Of a stretch of 64,000 nt of DNA, positions 18,037 to 27,479 are shown piece by piece. The stretch lies in contig NZ_PVTP01000003.1 of NCBI RefSeq assembly GCF_003003285.1, forward strand, positions 248,001 through 312,000, read 5' to 3'. Positions within the stretch are counted from its first letter, which is position 1; the number at the start of each line of letters is the position of its first letter. This DNA is from Yoonia maritima (GTDB lineage: Bacteria; Pseudomonadota; Alphaproteobacteria; Rhodobacterales; Rhodobacteraceae). A program made the position numbers and the translations under genes. Under the pieces are notes generated by a model. It had not been told where the DNA came from and did not search any database. It worked only from the letters and a program-made list of their open reading frames with translations.

Positions 18037-18441
18037 ATGGCGACGGTCATTCACCACAATCCCGATTGTAGCAAATCGCGCAACGTGCTGACCGTGATCC
18101 GCGCCTCTGGGACGGAACCAATCGTCATCAAATATCTTGATAGCGGTTGGACCCGTCCCCAGCTTCTGGCGCTATTTGCCGCAGCTAACCTAACGCCACG
18201 TTCGGCGCTTCGTACAAGAACGCCCCCAGCCACGGAGCTTGGGTTGCTTGCCCCGAACGTTAGTGACGATACGATCTTAGACGCGATGGTAAAACACCCG
18301 GCTTTGGTCGAACGTCCAATTGTGTGCACGCCCAAAGGTGTTGCATTGTGTCGTCCCGCCGAAAATATTTTGCCTTTGCTTGAAATCGCACTGAACGGGC
18401 CCGTTTATAACGAAGATGGGTCCGAGATCATGCGCCCATAG
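18037..18441 (+). CDS. arsC: Arsenate reductase (glutaredoxin-type) ArsC
   Basis: This is a 134-residue ArsC of the glutaredoxin-dependent class, which reduces arsenate to arsenite. The catalytic cysteine C11 lies in HNPDCSKSRN, and the arginine of the anion site is in VERPIVCTPKG. It starts 3 bases after purF and is probably co-transcribed. No arsR or arsenite efflux gene is nearby. ArsC/Spx-family proteins outside ars operons may act on other thiol substrates, so the true substrate is uncertain. Confidence 0.9.
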   Translation: MATVIHHNPDCSKSRNVLTVIRASGTEPIVIKYLDSGWTRPQLLALFAAANLTPRSALRTRTPPATELGLLAPNVSDDTILDAMVKHPALVERPIVCTPKGVALCRPAENILPLLEIALNGPVYNEDGSEIMRP

Positions 18442-18549
18442 TACCGCGTCACGTTACACACAATAACGTTACGTATAAGGGCTTTCCTTGCCCTAGAGTG
18501 TCTGACAATACCTGTCGATCAAAGTGAAAATCGACTTGGTATTCAGTAA

Positions 18550-18810
18550 ATGACAAACGAAACACCCAGCCATGTTGCAAAATCAGCGACACAGATTGAT
18601 CTGCTAACTTTAGATAATCTAACCGTCATCGGCGTCATCTCCGGGCAAGCCCTGCCTGCTGCGCTCGTCCGGTCCTCGCGTGGCGATATTGCGCGCGTAT
18701 CACCTGGCGAAACCGCCTTTGGAGTGGTGATCGCGGCCATTAATGGCAACCAAGTGGTTCTGACAGACCGTGTCGGCACGCAACATGTCCTTTCGGTTCC
18801 GGGTAGCTAG
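18550..18810 (+). CDS. Small hypothetical protein, GspC/PilP-like fold
   Basis: This is an 86-residue protein without signal peptide. The segment TVIGVISGQALPAALVRSSR followed by VSPGETAFGVVIAAINGNQVVL has the strand pattern of the homology region of secretin-pathway proteins GspC and PilP, in which a residue-poor strand, an R-x-G-D turn and a G-x-V-x-x-I step recur. The resemblance is by eye only and no secretion genes are nearby. It may be co-transcribed with the SDR gene 38 bases downstream. Confidence 0.55.
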   Translation: MTNETPSHVAKSATQIDLLTLDNLTVIGVISGQALPAALVRSSRGDIARVSPGETAFGVVIAAINGNQVVLTDRVGTQHVLSVPGS

Positions 18811-18848
18811 GCCTTGACCTTGCGCCGCAATCGCAGCAAACCGCGCAT

Positions 18849-19490
18849 ATGACAAAGATTGCACTTATCACCGGCGCATCACGCGGCCTTGGCGCAGCAC
18901 TAGCAAAGGCGCTTGCGCCCACGCATCACATCATCGCAGTGGGTAAAACTGTTGGCGCACTAGAAGAGCTGGACGACGCGATTCAAGCAGCTGGCGGGCA
19001 AACCACCCTCGCGCCGATGGACATCACCGTTGATGCAGCGATGCAGCAATTGTGCCGTGGCATATTTGACCGCTGGGGAAAGCTTGATCTTTGGGTGCAC
19101 ACAGCGATCCACGCCGCACCGCTGGCACCAACGGGTCACATCGGCCCCAAAGACCTTGCCAAGTCGCTTTCAATCAACATCGAAGCCACGTCACGCTTGA
19201 TTTCGTATGTTGCGCCTCTGCTCGGGGAAACGGGCAAAGCTGTATTTTTTGATGACCCACGCGGCGGTGAACGTTTTTTCGGCGCATATGGCGCGACGAA
19301 GGCTGCTCAGATCGCGCTTGCACGAAGCTGGCAATCTGAATCTGTCAAAACCGGGCCGGAGGTTAAAATCCTTTCACCCGAGCCGATGCCAACCGCAACA
19401 CGCGCGCGGTTCTATCCCGGTGAAAGCCGTGACGTATTGACGGACCCGAATATTGAAGCCGCCCGCCTGCTGCCCGAGATACTTAACTAA
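18849..19490 (+). CDS. Short-chain dehydrogenase/reductase
   Basis: This is a 213-residue classical-type SDR. The NAD(P)-binding motif ITGASRGLGAALAKAL starts at residue 6, and the catalytic Tyr and Lys are in AYGATKAAQIAL (Y-x3-K). The usual serine before them is not obvious: the strand reads AVFFDDPRGGERFFGAYG. The substrate cannot be inferred. It is slightly short for the family. Confidence 0.85.
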   Translation: MTKIALITGASRGLGAALAKALAPTHHIIAVGKTVGALEELDDAIQAAGGQTTLAPMDITVDAAMQQLCRGIFDRWGKLDLWVHTAIHAAPLAPTGHIGPKDLAKSLSINIEATSRLISYVAPLLGETGKAVFFDDPRGGERFFGAYGATKAAQIALARSWQSESVKTGPEVKILSPEPMPTATRARFYPGESRDVLTDPNIEAARLLPEILN

Positions 19491-19611
19491 CTGCTGCTTT
19501 CTGAGTCCTTTCAGCCACAGCACTAAAAACGCCACAACTGTATTGCCCCGACGGCTTGCCGCCTAAGGTTTGCTCGCCTAGGAACGTCATTAACGGACGA
19601 GGGACAATACA

Positions 19612-20397
19612 ATGCGCATTCTTATTACCAATGATGACGGCATCAATGCCCCAGGGCTGAAAGTGCTGACTGCGATCGCGCAAGAGATTGCAGGCGCGGA
19701 TGGCGAAGTCTGGACCGTCGCCCCTGCGTTCGAACAGTCTGGTGTGGGACACTGCATCAGCTATACCCACCCCACAATGATCGCCCAACTTGAAGAACGT
19801 CGTTTTGCGGCAGAGGGATCGCCAGCAGATTGTGTGATCGCAGGTCTGTATGACGTGATGAAAGACAAGCGGCCCGATCTCGTGCTATCAGGTGTAAACC
19901 GCGGCAACAATGCGGCTGAAAATACGCTTTATTCAGGGACCATAGGCGGCGCAATGGAAGCCGCGCTGCAGGGCATCCCAGCAATTGCACTGTCGCAATA
20001 TTATGGCGCTGGAAACGCGGCGCTTGATGACCCATTCGAAGCAGCCCTTGCCCATGGTGCATCAATAATCAAAACCCTTCTTGATCCTGCTCTTTGGGAC
20101 GATGCCAACTACCGGCTATTTTACAACGTCAATTTCCCACCTGTCCCTGCGGCCGACGTAAAAGGCGTTCAAGCTGCATCGCAAGGTTTTCGGAAAAACA
20201 CCAATTTCACAGCAGAAGCACAAACGTCACCGACTGGCCGCAAGTTTCTTTGGGTGCGCGGCGGCCCACAACACGAACCAACCGCCCCCGGCACGGATGC
20301 GGCTGCGAACCTTGATGGTTACATATCAGTGACGCCGATGCGTGCTGATCTTACCGACTACGACATGATTGCTGCGCTCGAGGATGTTTTGTCGTGA
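19612..20397 (+). CDS. surE: 5'/3'-nucleotidase SurE
   Basis: This is a 261-residue metal-dependent nucleoside monophosphate phosphatase. The N-terminal metal site NDDG follows directly after MRILIT, and the family motifs [31 protein letters not shown] and [11 protein letters not shown] are intact. Its stop codon overlaps the GTG of pcm. The order surE, pcm, nlpD-type peptidase is widely conserved in proteobacteria and is linked to stationary-phase repair and cell-wall functions. Confidence 0.96.
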   Translation: MRILITNDDGINAPGLKVLTAIAQEIAGADGEVWTVAPAFEQSGVGHCISYTHPTMIAQLEERRFAAEGSPADCVIAGLYDVMKDKRPDLVLSGVNRGNNAAENTLYSGTIGGAMEAALQGIPAIALSQYYGAGNAALDDPFEAALAHGASIIKTLLDPALWDDANYRLFYNVNFPPVPAADVKGVQAASQGFRKNTNFTAEAQTSPTGRKFLWVRGGPQHEPTAPGTDAAANLDGYISVTPMRADLTDYDMIAALEDVLS

Positions 20398-21035
20398 CCT
20401 TCGATGCCCCGACAAAGATGCAGTTTGTTTATGCACTGCGCAGCAAAGGCATCACTGACACCCGCGTTCTGACTGCAATGGAGCAGGTCGACCGCGCCGC
20501 ATATATCAAAGGCGTCTTTGCCGAACGCGCCTACGAAGACATGCCGCTGCCAATCGCTTGTGGTCAAACGATCAGCCAACCTTCGGTTGTTGGGTTAATG
20601 ACCCAAGCGCTCAAGATCAGCCCACGTGACAAGGTTCTTGAGATTGGAACCGGCTCTGGATATCAGGCGGCCGTTCTTTCGAAACTTGCGCGCCGCGTTT
20701 ACACCGTAGATCGGTTTCGTAGTCTTGTTCATGCGGCGCGCGCCACGTTCGAACAGCAAGGTATTAGCAACATCACCACATTTACGGCGGATGGCAGTCA
20801 TGGGTTAATCGAACAGGCACCGTTTGATCGCATCCTATTGACCGCAGCCGCCGAAGATCCGCCCGGCCCGTTGCTTGCGCAATTGCGCGTTGGCGGCATC
20901 ATGGTTTTGCCCGTCGGCCAGTCCGATACGGTGCAAAGCCTGATCCGCGTAACCCGGCATGAACATGGGTATGATTATGACGAATTACGCTCGGTTCGGT
21001 TTGTCCCCTTGCTTGAAGGGCTCGGACAAGAGTAA
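20394..21035 (+). CDS. pcm: Protein-L-isoaspartate O-methyltransferase
   Basis: This is a 213-residue SAM-dependent methyltransferase that repairs isoaspartyl damage in proteins. The SAM motif [19 protein letters not shown], the upstream [18 protein letters not shown] and the later [11 protein letters not shown] are diagnostic. The GTG start overlaps the surE TGA by 4 bases (GTGA), indicating translational coupling. Confidence 0.96.
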   Translation: MTFDAPTKMQFVYALRSKGITDTRVLTAMEQVDRAAYIKGVFAERAYEDMPLPIACGQTISQPSVVGLMTQALKISPRDKVLEIGTGSGYQAAVLSKLARRVYTVDRFRSLVHAARATFEQQGISNITTFTADGSHGLIEQAPFDRILLTAAAEDPPGPLLAQLRVGGIMVLPVGQSDTVQSLIRVTRHEHGYDYDELRSVRFVPLLEGLGQE

Positions 21036-21098
21036 ACATATAACAAAATAAGGCACGACCCCGGCAACAAGGGGCGGCTTGGCATAAGGAGCGGTACG

Positions 21099-22304
21099 AT
21101 GGCCAATGGGCAACGCACAGTAAAACGTATTTTAATGACAGGCGTCGCGCTGGCTGCGCTGGCTGCTTGCGAAGACTTTGATCCAGACTTTCGCGATGTT
21201 GGCAACGGGTTTGACACCTCAAGCTCAGTGGCGAACCTGCCAAACCGACCACGCCCAGATGACCGTGGCGTGATTTCTTACCCAACCTATCAAGTCGTCG
21301 TCGCACGCAAAGATGATACCATCCGCGGCATCGCTATTCGGCTTGGTATCGATGCGAATGAACTGGCAGAATACAACGGCGTCGAACCAGATGTCATCTT
21401 GCGCCGCGATGAAATCATCGCGTTGCCCGGTCGCGTGGCAGAACCTTCTGCCGCCACCGGCGCCACACAACCATTCGATGTAACGGCAGTAGCAACCACA
21501 GCGCTTGACCGCGCCGAGGCAAATGGCGGCACAGTCACCGCGACACCGCTTGATCCGGCGCCAGTAGCAGCGGCAACGCCAATCGCAACGCCGAGCAGCG
21601 CGCCCACCACGCAAGCAGAGCCGATCCGCCACCAAGTCGCGCGCGGCGAAACCGTGTATTCGATCTCACGCCTGTACAATGTGCCGGTGACCGCCATTGC
21701 AGAATGGAATGGGCTTGATAGCGCATTCACCATTCGCCAAGGTCAGTTCCTGTTGATCCCTCAAGGTGGCAGCCGCCCTGCCCCGGCGACAACGACGACG
21801 ACGACCGCACCTGTGACGGCACCGGGGCAAGGCACAGCGACACCTGTGCCACCAAGCGCATCTACACCCCTGCCAGCAGCAACCCCTTCGGCCCCAGTAG
21901 CGGCACCAGCCGCGCCTGACATCGGCGCGACAGCTGCGCCCGCTGAGTCTAACAGCGCGCGCATGGTTCAGCCTGTCCAAGGTAGCATCATTCGTGAATA
22001 TGCAGCTGGGCGGAATGAAGGGATCGACATTGGCGCACCAGCAGGAACAGCTGTCAAAGCCGCCGACGCTGGCAGCGTCGCCGCAGTAACAGCAGACACA
22101 AGCGGCGGTTCAGTCGTTGTTATCAAACATAGCGACGGTTTGCTGACGCTGTACACACATCTCGACAGCCTCACGATTGAAAAAGGTGACACAGTCAGCC
22201 GCGGCGAGACCATTGGTAAGGTGCGTGCAGGCGAACCAAGCATGCTACACTTTGAAGTCCGTCGCGGACTGCAAAGTGTCGATCCTTCTGGCTATCTGCC
22301 CTAA
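21099..22304 (+). CDS. nlpD: NlpD-like lipoprotein: two LysM domains and a degenerate LytM (M23) domain
   Basis: This is a 401-residue envelope protein. The N-terminus has a signal and a lipobox ending at the cysteine of LAALAAC. Two LysM modules follow (about residues 66-110 and 176-221), then a Pro/Thr/Ala-rich linker and a LytM domain (about 300-398). The LytM zinc site is incomplete: the first motif reads NEGIDIG where active enzymes have H-x-G-x-D, and the H-x-H motif reads MLHFEV. This matches NlpD/EnvC proteins, which activate amidases rather than cut peptidoglycan. It stands in the surE-pcm-nlpD order with a good AAGGAG Shine-Dalgarno. Confidence 0.92.
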   Translation: MANGQRTVKRILMTGVALAALAACEDFDPDFRDVGNGFDTSSSVANLPNRPRPDDRGVISYPTYQVVVARKDDTIRGIAIRLGIDANELAEYNGVEPDVILRRDEIIALPGRVAEPSAATGATQPFDVTAVATTALDRAEANGGTVTATPLDPAPVAAATPIATPSSAPTTQAEPIRHQVARGETVYSISRLYNVPVTAIAEWNGLDSAFTIRQGQFLLIPQGGSRPAPATTTTTTAPVTAPGQGTATPVPPSASTPLPAATPSAPVAAPAAPDIGATAAPAESNSARMVQPVQGSIIREYAAGRNEGIDIGAPAGTAVKAADAGSVAAVTADTSGGSVVVIKHSDGLLTLYTHLDSLTIEKGDTVSRGETIGKVRAGEPSMLHFEVRRGLQSVDPSGYLP

Positions 22305-22320
22305 GAGATGATGGATGATG

Positions 22321-22344
22321 TAGGGTGGATTTCAATCCACCTTA
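22321..22344. terminator. Bidirectional hairpin between nlpD and the DUF815 gene
   Basis: GGTGGATT and AATCCACC (22324-22331 and 22334-22341) form an 8-base perfect stem with a 2-base turn, sitting between convergent stops. T-rich tracts are weak on both sides. From memory, similar GGTGGATT-type hairpins recur between genes in roseobacters, so it may be a dispersed repeat as well as a terminator. Confidence 0.5.
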
Positions 22345-23190
22345 CGCCAACTTTATTCCACGACGCCCTGCTAAATCTGTGAAATATTGCCATGCCACAC
22401 GGCCTGAACGGCTTCCTCGTGTGGCTTGCCATTCAATAGCTTCAGCCCGCATGGTTTCATCACTAATATCGACACCATAGGCGTCGCAATAGCCGCGGAT
22501 CATCGCCAAATACTCATCCTGATCACAAGGATGAAATCCAAGCCACAGGCCAAAGCGGTCTGACAAGGATACCTTTTCCTCTACCGCCTCGGATGGCGAA
22601 ATCGCGGATGAACGTTCGTTTTCGATCATGTCGCGCGGCATCAGGTGGCGGCGGTTGGATGTCGCGTAAAGCACGACATTTTCCGGACGCCCTTCGATAC
22701 CGCCATCCAATACTGCCTTAAGCGACTTGTAATGTGCATCATCATGTCCGAACGAAAGGTCGTCGCAGAACATGATAAATCGTTCTGACGCGCCGCGCAG
22801 CATATTCAAGCAACGACCGATACTCGGTAGATCCTCGCGCTGAACTTCGACCATCTTGAGGCCAGGATAATCAGCCTGCAAAGCGCCGTGTACTGCTTTC
22901 ACTAGGCTAGATTTACCCATACCACGCGCGCCCCAAAGCAGCGCATTGTTGGCAGGCATACCAGCCGCAAACTGTGCCGTATTTGCCATCAATGTATCAC
23001 GTGATCGGTTCACGCCCACCAGCAGTTCAACAGGTATGCGGTTCACCTTTGGGACAGGCACCAGCCGATCCGGGTCAGGATGCCACACGAATGCGGCAGC
23101 CTTTTTGAATTTAGGCGCATCAACCGGTGGCGGGCTCATCCGCTCAAGCGCGTCGGCAATCCGGCGCAGTGACTTTTTACTCACGCTCAT
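22342..23190 (-). CDS. DUF815 AAA-type ATPase
   Basis: This is a 282-residue ATPase of the DUF815 family (roughly 30 kDa, common in proteobacteria, function unknown). Walker A is [16 protein letters not shown] and Walker B is [11 protein letters not shown]; a sensor-like [14 protein letters not shown] follows. The ATG at 23190 is chosen because it overlaps the 3' end of tatC by 14 bases; an upstream frame extension into tatC is unlikely. It is probably the fourth gene of the tat operon. Confidence 0.9.
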   Translation of the reverse strand: MSVSKKSLRRIADALERMSPPPVDAPKFKKAAAFVWHPDPDRLVPVPKVNRIPVELLVGVNRSRDTLMANTAQFAAGMPANNALLWGARGMGKSSLVKAVHGALQADYPGLKMVEVQREDLPSIGRCLNMLRGASERFIMFCDDLSFGHDDAHYKSLKAVLDGGIEGRPENVVLYATSNRRHLMPRDMIENERSSAISPSEAVEEKVSLSDRFGLWLGFHPCDQDEYLAMIRGYCDAYGVDISDETMRAEAIEWQATRGSRSGRVAWQYFTDLAGRRGIKLA

Positions 23191-24046
23191 CGGCCTCGTC
23201 CGTCGCACCGTCACCGTGGATTTCATCATCCCACAGCCCTTCGGCACGCAGTTTGGCTTCGCGCTGGCGTTCTACTCGGGCGACAAGCTGGATCGAAATT
23301 TCATAAAGCCCGTATACGACAACAAACAAGATGACCTGGCTGATAACGTCCGGTGGAGTAGCCAGCGCCGCAACGATCAAGATACCAACCATTGCATATT
23401 TTCGTGTACCGCGCAGACCACGCGCAGACACCAATCCGGCCTTGCCCATCAACGTCAAAAGCACTGGCAACTGGAAACACAGGCCGAAGGCAACGATAAA
23501 TTTGATCGTCAGGTTCAAATACGCTTTGGCGGACCCTTGGAACAAAATTCCGGCTGCTTGGGTGGCGCTATCGGTGCCTGCCTCAAGCGTTCCCGGCTGC
23601 TGGAAGCCCAAGAAGAAACCGAACGCAAGCGGTGTAATCACATAGTAAGCAAAAGCTGCGCCAAGAAAGAACATGAACGGAGACGCGACCAAGAACGGCA
23701 GGAACGCCCCCTTTTCGCTTTTGTACAGGCCGGGCGCAACAAAGCGCCACATCTGATAGCTAATCACGGGAAAAGACAGCATCAATCCACCCAAAAGTGA
23801 GATCGAGATCGCGACAAAGAAACCTTCTTCAAGCGCGATAAACTGTAAATCACATGCCTGCCCACGCGATGCGAGCGCATCACACAAAGGATGTGTCAGA
23901 AAGTTAAAAACCGGGTTCCAGACCGTAAAACAGATCACCATCCCAACAATAAACGCCAGCAACGACCAGATAAGCCGTGACCGCAATTCAGTTAGGTGTT
24001 CGATCAACGGCGCAGCGCTGTCTTCCATTTCGTCTGTCGCGCTCAT
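23177..24046 (-). CDS. tatC: Twin-arginine translocase subunit TatC
   Basis: This is the 289-residue polytopic core of the Tat system, with six membrane helices, which binds twin-arginine signal peptides. Family landmarks are [13 protein letters not shown] near the N-terminus, [21 protein letters not shown], and the Pro-containing later helices. The C-terminal tail (about residues 255-289) is unusually charged. It overlaps tatB by 4 bases and the DUF815 gene by 14 bases. Confidence 0.97.
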   Translation of the reverse strand: MSATDEMEDSAAPLIEHLTELRSRLIWSLLAFIVGMVICFTVWNPVFNFLTHPLCDALASRGQACDLQFIALEEGFFVAISISLLGGLMLSFPVISYQMWRFVAPGLYKSEKGAFLPFLVASPFMFFLGAAFAYYVITPLAFGFFLGFQQPGTLEAGTDSATQAAGILFQGSAKAYLNLTIKFIVAFGLCFQLPVLLTLMGKAGLVSARGLRGTRKYAMVGILIVAALATPPDVISQVILFVVVYGLYEISIQLVARVERQREAKLRAEGLWDDEIHGDGATDEADERE

Positions 24047-24450
24047 TTGTCGTCACCCTTTGGCTCTGCAGCAGCGGCCTCTTCCGCTTCGCGCGCTTTG
24101 CGGTCAGTGGCGGCCTTAGCCATCGCGTCGCTCATTTTTTCCTTGGCGGCTTGGCGTTCAGGCGACAGAATTGGTTTTTCTGGTGCCTGCGTCATACCTG
24201 TCGCTTCTTTGATTTTATCGACACCAAATTTCTGAGGGTTGGCGGCGGCGCGTACCGTTTTGGAAATATCGTTCATACCAGATTCGTCGGCGGCCGCTTC
24301 CATCGCTCGCGAAAACTCGCGTGCCATGCCACGTGCCTTGCCAGTGAATTGTCCCAATGTACGGAACATACCCGGCAAATCTTTTGGCCCAATTACAATG
24401 AGGGCCACGATGCCTACCAGCACCATTTCGCTCCAGCCTAAGCCAAACAT
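24043..24450 (-). CDS. tatB: Twin-arginine translocase subunit TatB
   Basis: This 135-residue protein has one N-terminal membrane helix with the TatB start [20 protein letters not shown] and the GPKDLP hinge. An amphipathic helix and a long Ala/Glu/Lys-rich tail follow. TatB joins TatC to form the signal-peptide receptor. It overlaps tatC and lies 22 bases after tatA. Confidence 0.96.
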   Translation of the reverse strand: MFGLGWSEMVLVGIVALIVIGPKDLPGMFRTLGQFTGKARGMAREFSRAMEAAADESGMNDISKTVRAAANPQKFGVDKIKEATGMTQAPEKPILSPERQAAKEKMSDAMAKAATDRKAREAEEAAAAEPKGDDK

Positions 24451-24472
24451 GAACGATATTCCTTATGGTGAA

Positions 24473-24685
24473 TTAGGCTTTGTCTTTGTCTTCTTCAGGT
24501 GTGACGTCGCGCGCATTTTCGATGCTTTCTTCGATCTCTTGCTTGCCGTCATCCACGCCCTTTTTAAACGCAGTGATACCCTTGCCGACTTCGCCCATCA
24601 GGCTGGAAATTTTGCCGCGCCCGAACAGCACAAGAACGACAACTGCGATAAGTAGAAGGCCTGGCAGGCCGATGTTGTTAAGCAT
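24473..24685 (-). CDS. tatA: Twin-arginine translocase subunit TatA
   Basis: This is the 70-residue pore-forming subunit. The single helix is followed by the [23 protein letters not shown] segment, which carries the conserved FG-[RK] hinge and amphipathic helix. It is the first gene of tatABC on the minus strand and has the GGAGAA Shine-Dalgarno. Length is normal. Confidence 0.96.
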   Translation of the reverse strand: MLNNIGLPGLLLIAVVVLVLFGRGKISSLMGEVGKGITAFKKGVDDGKQEIEESIENARDVTPEEDKDKA

Positions 24686-24888
24686 GGTTTTCTCCTCTGA
24701 CGGGTCCCGGTCCCGTAATGAACTCTATCAGATTCACAAATACGGCCCGGCGCAAGGCAAGGAAAGCGTGAAATTCGTGTTTTCGCCCAGTTCACGACCC
24801 TTTTTAACAAGGGTTTATCTGATTCTGTGACAAATAGTTGTCAGTTGCCAGAAAATTGACAAAACTACCACGAATCGAAAGGAATATT

Positions 24889-25560
24889 ATGCGACGTGCC
24901 GACCGGTTAATGCAGCTTGTTCAAGTTCTACGAGATGGTAATTTGCATAAGGCTGCTGATCTTGCGGCAGTCGTAAACGTGTCACTGCGTACGATCTATC
25001 GCGACATGGAAACGCTGGCAGCATCTGGTGTACCGATCACCGGTGAACGCGGGATTGGTTATCGTGTGACCGCCGCAGTCACTCTGCCACCGCTGAACCT
25101 AACCATGACCGAAGTCGAAGCCTTGCATTTAGGTTTAAGCGCTGTCGGGCAAAGCGAGGATAAGGAGCTTTCCGCGGCGGCACGTGCTTTATCAGCGAAG
25201 CTGGACGCCGTCATGCCAGAGGATCGCACACGCGCCCCAACCGGATATGGATTTGCAGTTTATCCATTTGCAGACGCTGCGCGCGGCTTTCAGCACCTTC
25301 CTACGCTGCGTCAAGCAATACGCACCCGGCAGAAACTATCGATAACCCTTAATAGCGAATTACGCACAGTTCGCCCACTTCAGCTCGACTATTGGGGGCG
25401 CTTGTGGACCTGCATTGTTTGGTGTGAAAAACTAAAAGATTTCAGCGAGCTACGCGTTGATCAAATCACCGAACTTCGCATACTGCCCAGCCTCTTTGTT
25501 GACGAGAATGGGAAATCTTTGGCCGATTTTAACGCCCGCCGCGTTAATGCTGGTAGTTGA
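24889..25560 (+). CDS. YafY-type transcriptional regulator (HTH and WYL domains)
   Basis: This 223-residue regulator has an N-terminal winged helix (HTH_11) in residues 1-60, with recognition helix around VSLRTIYRDMETLAASG and the wing GERGIGYRV. A WYL-type sensor domain runs from about residue 130 on: LRTVRPLQLDYWGRLWTCIVWCEKL, then FSELRVDQITEL. WYL domains sense nucleic-acid or nucleotide ligands. The ATG at 24889 has AAAGGA 6 bases upstream and is preferred over 24838. Divergent from tatA; its target is unknown. Confidence 0.87.
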   Translation: MRRADRLMQLVQVLRDGNLHKAADLAAVVNVSLRTIYRDMETLAASGVPITGERGIGYRVTAAVTLPPLNLTMTEVEALHLGLSAVGQSEDKELSAAARALSAKLDAVMPEDRTRAPTGYGFAVYPFADAARGFQHLPTLRQAIRTRQKLSITLNSELRTVRPLQLDYWGRLWTCIVWCEKLKDFSELRVDQITELRILPSLFVDENGKSLADFNARRVNAGS

Positions 25561-25615
25561 ATTATCAATCCGTCAATGTCTGAGTCGAATGTGACTTTAT
25601 ACTCTGGCGTCCTTA

Positions 25616-26647
25616 ATGACTGCGAACCGACTTCTAATTCATATTGGGCACCGAAATACGGATGCCATATCTTTACAGGATGCTCTTTTTGCTTCCCAAA
25701 ATGCGCTGTCTAGCCAAAAAATATACCTCCCGGCATTTACGACGGATAACGTTGAACGGTTCACGTTAGGTTTCGATCCAAATGGCGATACGGACCATGA
25801 ACTGGGCGAAATCGATCCTGCCTCGGCTCCCCTGACAAGCCACTGGGACAAAATTCGCGCGCCACAACACCCGTCTGGCTGCGAAACAATTGTCGTCAGC
25901 AACCAAAAATATTTCAAACAATTATCGGCCCAAACTATTGATAAATTTGAAGAAGAGACAAGCGGAATTGCACGCGAAAAATCCATCGTTGCCTACCTGC
26001 GTGCGCCAGATTCTCATTTCCTCATGCTGACGCAACAACGCCTACATCAAATGCGAGAGCCAACCATACCATCGCGCACCCGAATAAAAGAACGTATCGA
26101 GCCCTTAGCCAAAGCATGGTCTGGTACCATCATGCTCGAGGTGTTTTCTGACGCGACGATGAAAAATGGCAATGTCGTCGATGATTTTGTTTCTCGGCAC
26201 CTGCCAAACTTTGATCTCGACCTGCTAGTTCGGCCCAATGCCGCAAGGCCACGCCCGTCTGTCGAAGCAATGGCATTGATGATTGACCGGATGCATGGTC
26301 GCTTGGATGAAACAATTGATCCCATATCACTGATTCAACAAATTATTAAAGCAGATCAAAAAATTCCGACCCCGACAAAACCGAAACTACGTGATGAGGC
26401 CGCCCACACATTAACCAATTGGGCAGCACCAGACCTTGCTTGGCTGAATGAAAGCTACGGCATCCGTTTTCCGGAAATTGATTATAGAATGATTGATGCC
26501 GATGATGTCGATCTTAGTTTAATCCACTTTACTGACATCGCCCAAATCTGTGAGGTAAATCAAGACCGTAAAGATGCATTGTATCAAAAGGCAAAAGTCT
26601 GGGCTAAGCTGCCCATACCTATGCAGAGATTACTTTCGCGCTGGTAA
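25616..26647 (+). CDS. Sulfotransferase-like protein with degenerate PAPS loop
   Basis: This is a 343-residue protein with no clear close family. Its N-terminus LLIHIGHRNTDAISLQDALF has the layout of the sulfotransferase 5'-PSB loop (HIG-x-x-K-T-[GA]-T-T-x-L-Q), but the Lys and central Thr are replaced. Further on, a segment IVAYLRAPDSHFLML resembles the 3'-PB motif region (YLR-x-P). The C-terminal third is helical. Roseobacters carry several such proteins of unknown role, possibly for glycan or surface-polymer modification. The sister-like gene at 58954 shares the same N-terminal layout. Confidence 0.6.
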   Translation: MTANRLLIHIGHRNTDAISLQDALFASQNALSSQKIYLPAFTTDNVERFTLGFDPNGDTDHELGEIDPASAPLTSHWDKIRAPQHPSGCETIVVSNQKYFKQLSAQTIDKFEEETSGIAREKSIVAYLRAPDSHFLMLTQQRLHQMREPTIPSRTRIKERIEPLAKAWSGTIMLEVFSDATMKNGNVVDDFVSRHLPNFDLDLLVRPNAARPRPSVEAMALMIDRMHGRLDETIDPISLIQQIIKADQKIPTPTKPKLRDEAAHTLTNWAAPDLAWLNESYGIRFPEIDYRMIDADDVDLSLIHFTDIAQICEVNQDRKDALYQKAKVWAKLPIPMQRLLSRW

Positions 26648-26650
26648 CGA

Positions 26651-27469
26651 CTACCAGCCCATTGCTTTGCGGATCATATTAAGAGCCACAAGGATCAGGA
26701 ATATTCCAAATATTCGTTTCAACGGCTTCGGGTCTAATTTATGCGCTAGCGCTGCCCCCCACGGTGCCGTGATCAAGGTCATAGCGATAATCACAAAAAA
26801 CGCCGCAACGTTGATGGCACCAATTGTGAATGGTGGCGCGACATCCATGTCGACAAACAGCAAACCAGCCACCGACGGCACTGCAATCAACACTCCAAAG
26901 CCTGCTGCTGTTGCCACGGCGCGGTGAATAGGTACGTTGAACAGTGACATTGTCGGCACGCCAAACGATCCGCCACCTATCCCCATGAGAACGGACAAAA
27001 AGCCTAGCATCGGTGACAGTATCGCGCGTTTTATCCCGACTGGCATGCGGTCACCCAATCGCCAGTGGCTTTGACCAAAAGCCATGTACAACCCGACAAT
27101 AATAGCTAGGCCACCAAAGATGCTTTGCAGTACCACTGACCGCAATGACGATACGACCAGCACCCCAACCAACGCCCCAATACCAATACCCAGCGCCCAT
27201 GTTTTCAGGATTGGCCATTCAACGGCACCTTTTTTATTGTGCGACAGAACCGACCGTATCGATGTAACGATAATCGTTGCCAGTGACGTACCAAGGCACA
27301 GCTGCATCAACTGCGGGCTATCATAGCCCAAGGCGCTGAACACATAGTAAAAAGCAGGGACAAGGATAATCCCGCCCCCAACGCCCAAAAGCCCGGCCAA
27401 AACGCCCGCAAATGCCCCGATGGCCAAAAGCAACGCGCCCATGGTTAGTAAAAGTGTTATATCGTCCAT
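26651..27469 (-). CDS. TauE/SafE family sulfite or anion exporter
   Basis: This is a 272-residue inner-membrane protein with about eight helices, of the TauE/SafE (YfcA) family. Both internal repeats carry the glycine-rich turn: GLLGVGGGIILVPAF near residue 26 and MGIGGGSFGVPTMSL near 162. The family exports sulfite, sulfoacetate or related anions; the substrate here is not known. It ends 4 bases from the convergent 25616 gene and lies 10 bases after dusA on the same strand, so it is probably co-transcribed with dusA. Confidence 0.9.
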   Translation of the reverse strand: MDDITLLLTMGALLLAIGAFAGVLAGLLGVGGGIILVPAFYYVFSALGYDSPQLMQLCLGTSLATIIVTSIRSVLSHNKKGAVEWPILKTWALGIGIGALVGVLVVSSLRSVVLQSIFGGLAIIVGLYMAFGQSHWRLGDRMPVGIKRAILSPMLGFLSVLMGIGGGSFGVPTMSLFNVPIHRAVATAAGFGVLIAVPSVAGLLFVDMDVAPPFTIGAINVAAFFVIIAMTLITAPWGAALAHKLDPKPLKRIFGIFLILVALNMIRKAMGW

Positions 27470-27479
27470 GGTCTATCCC

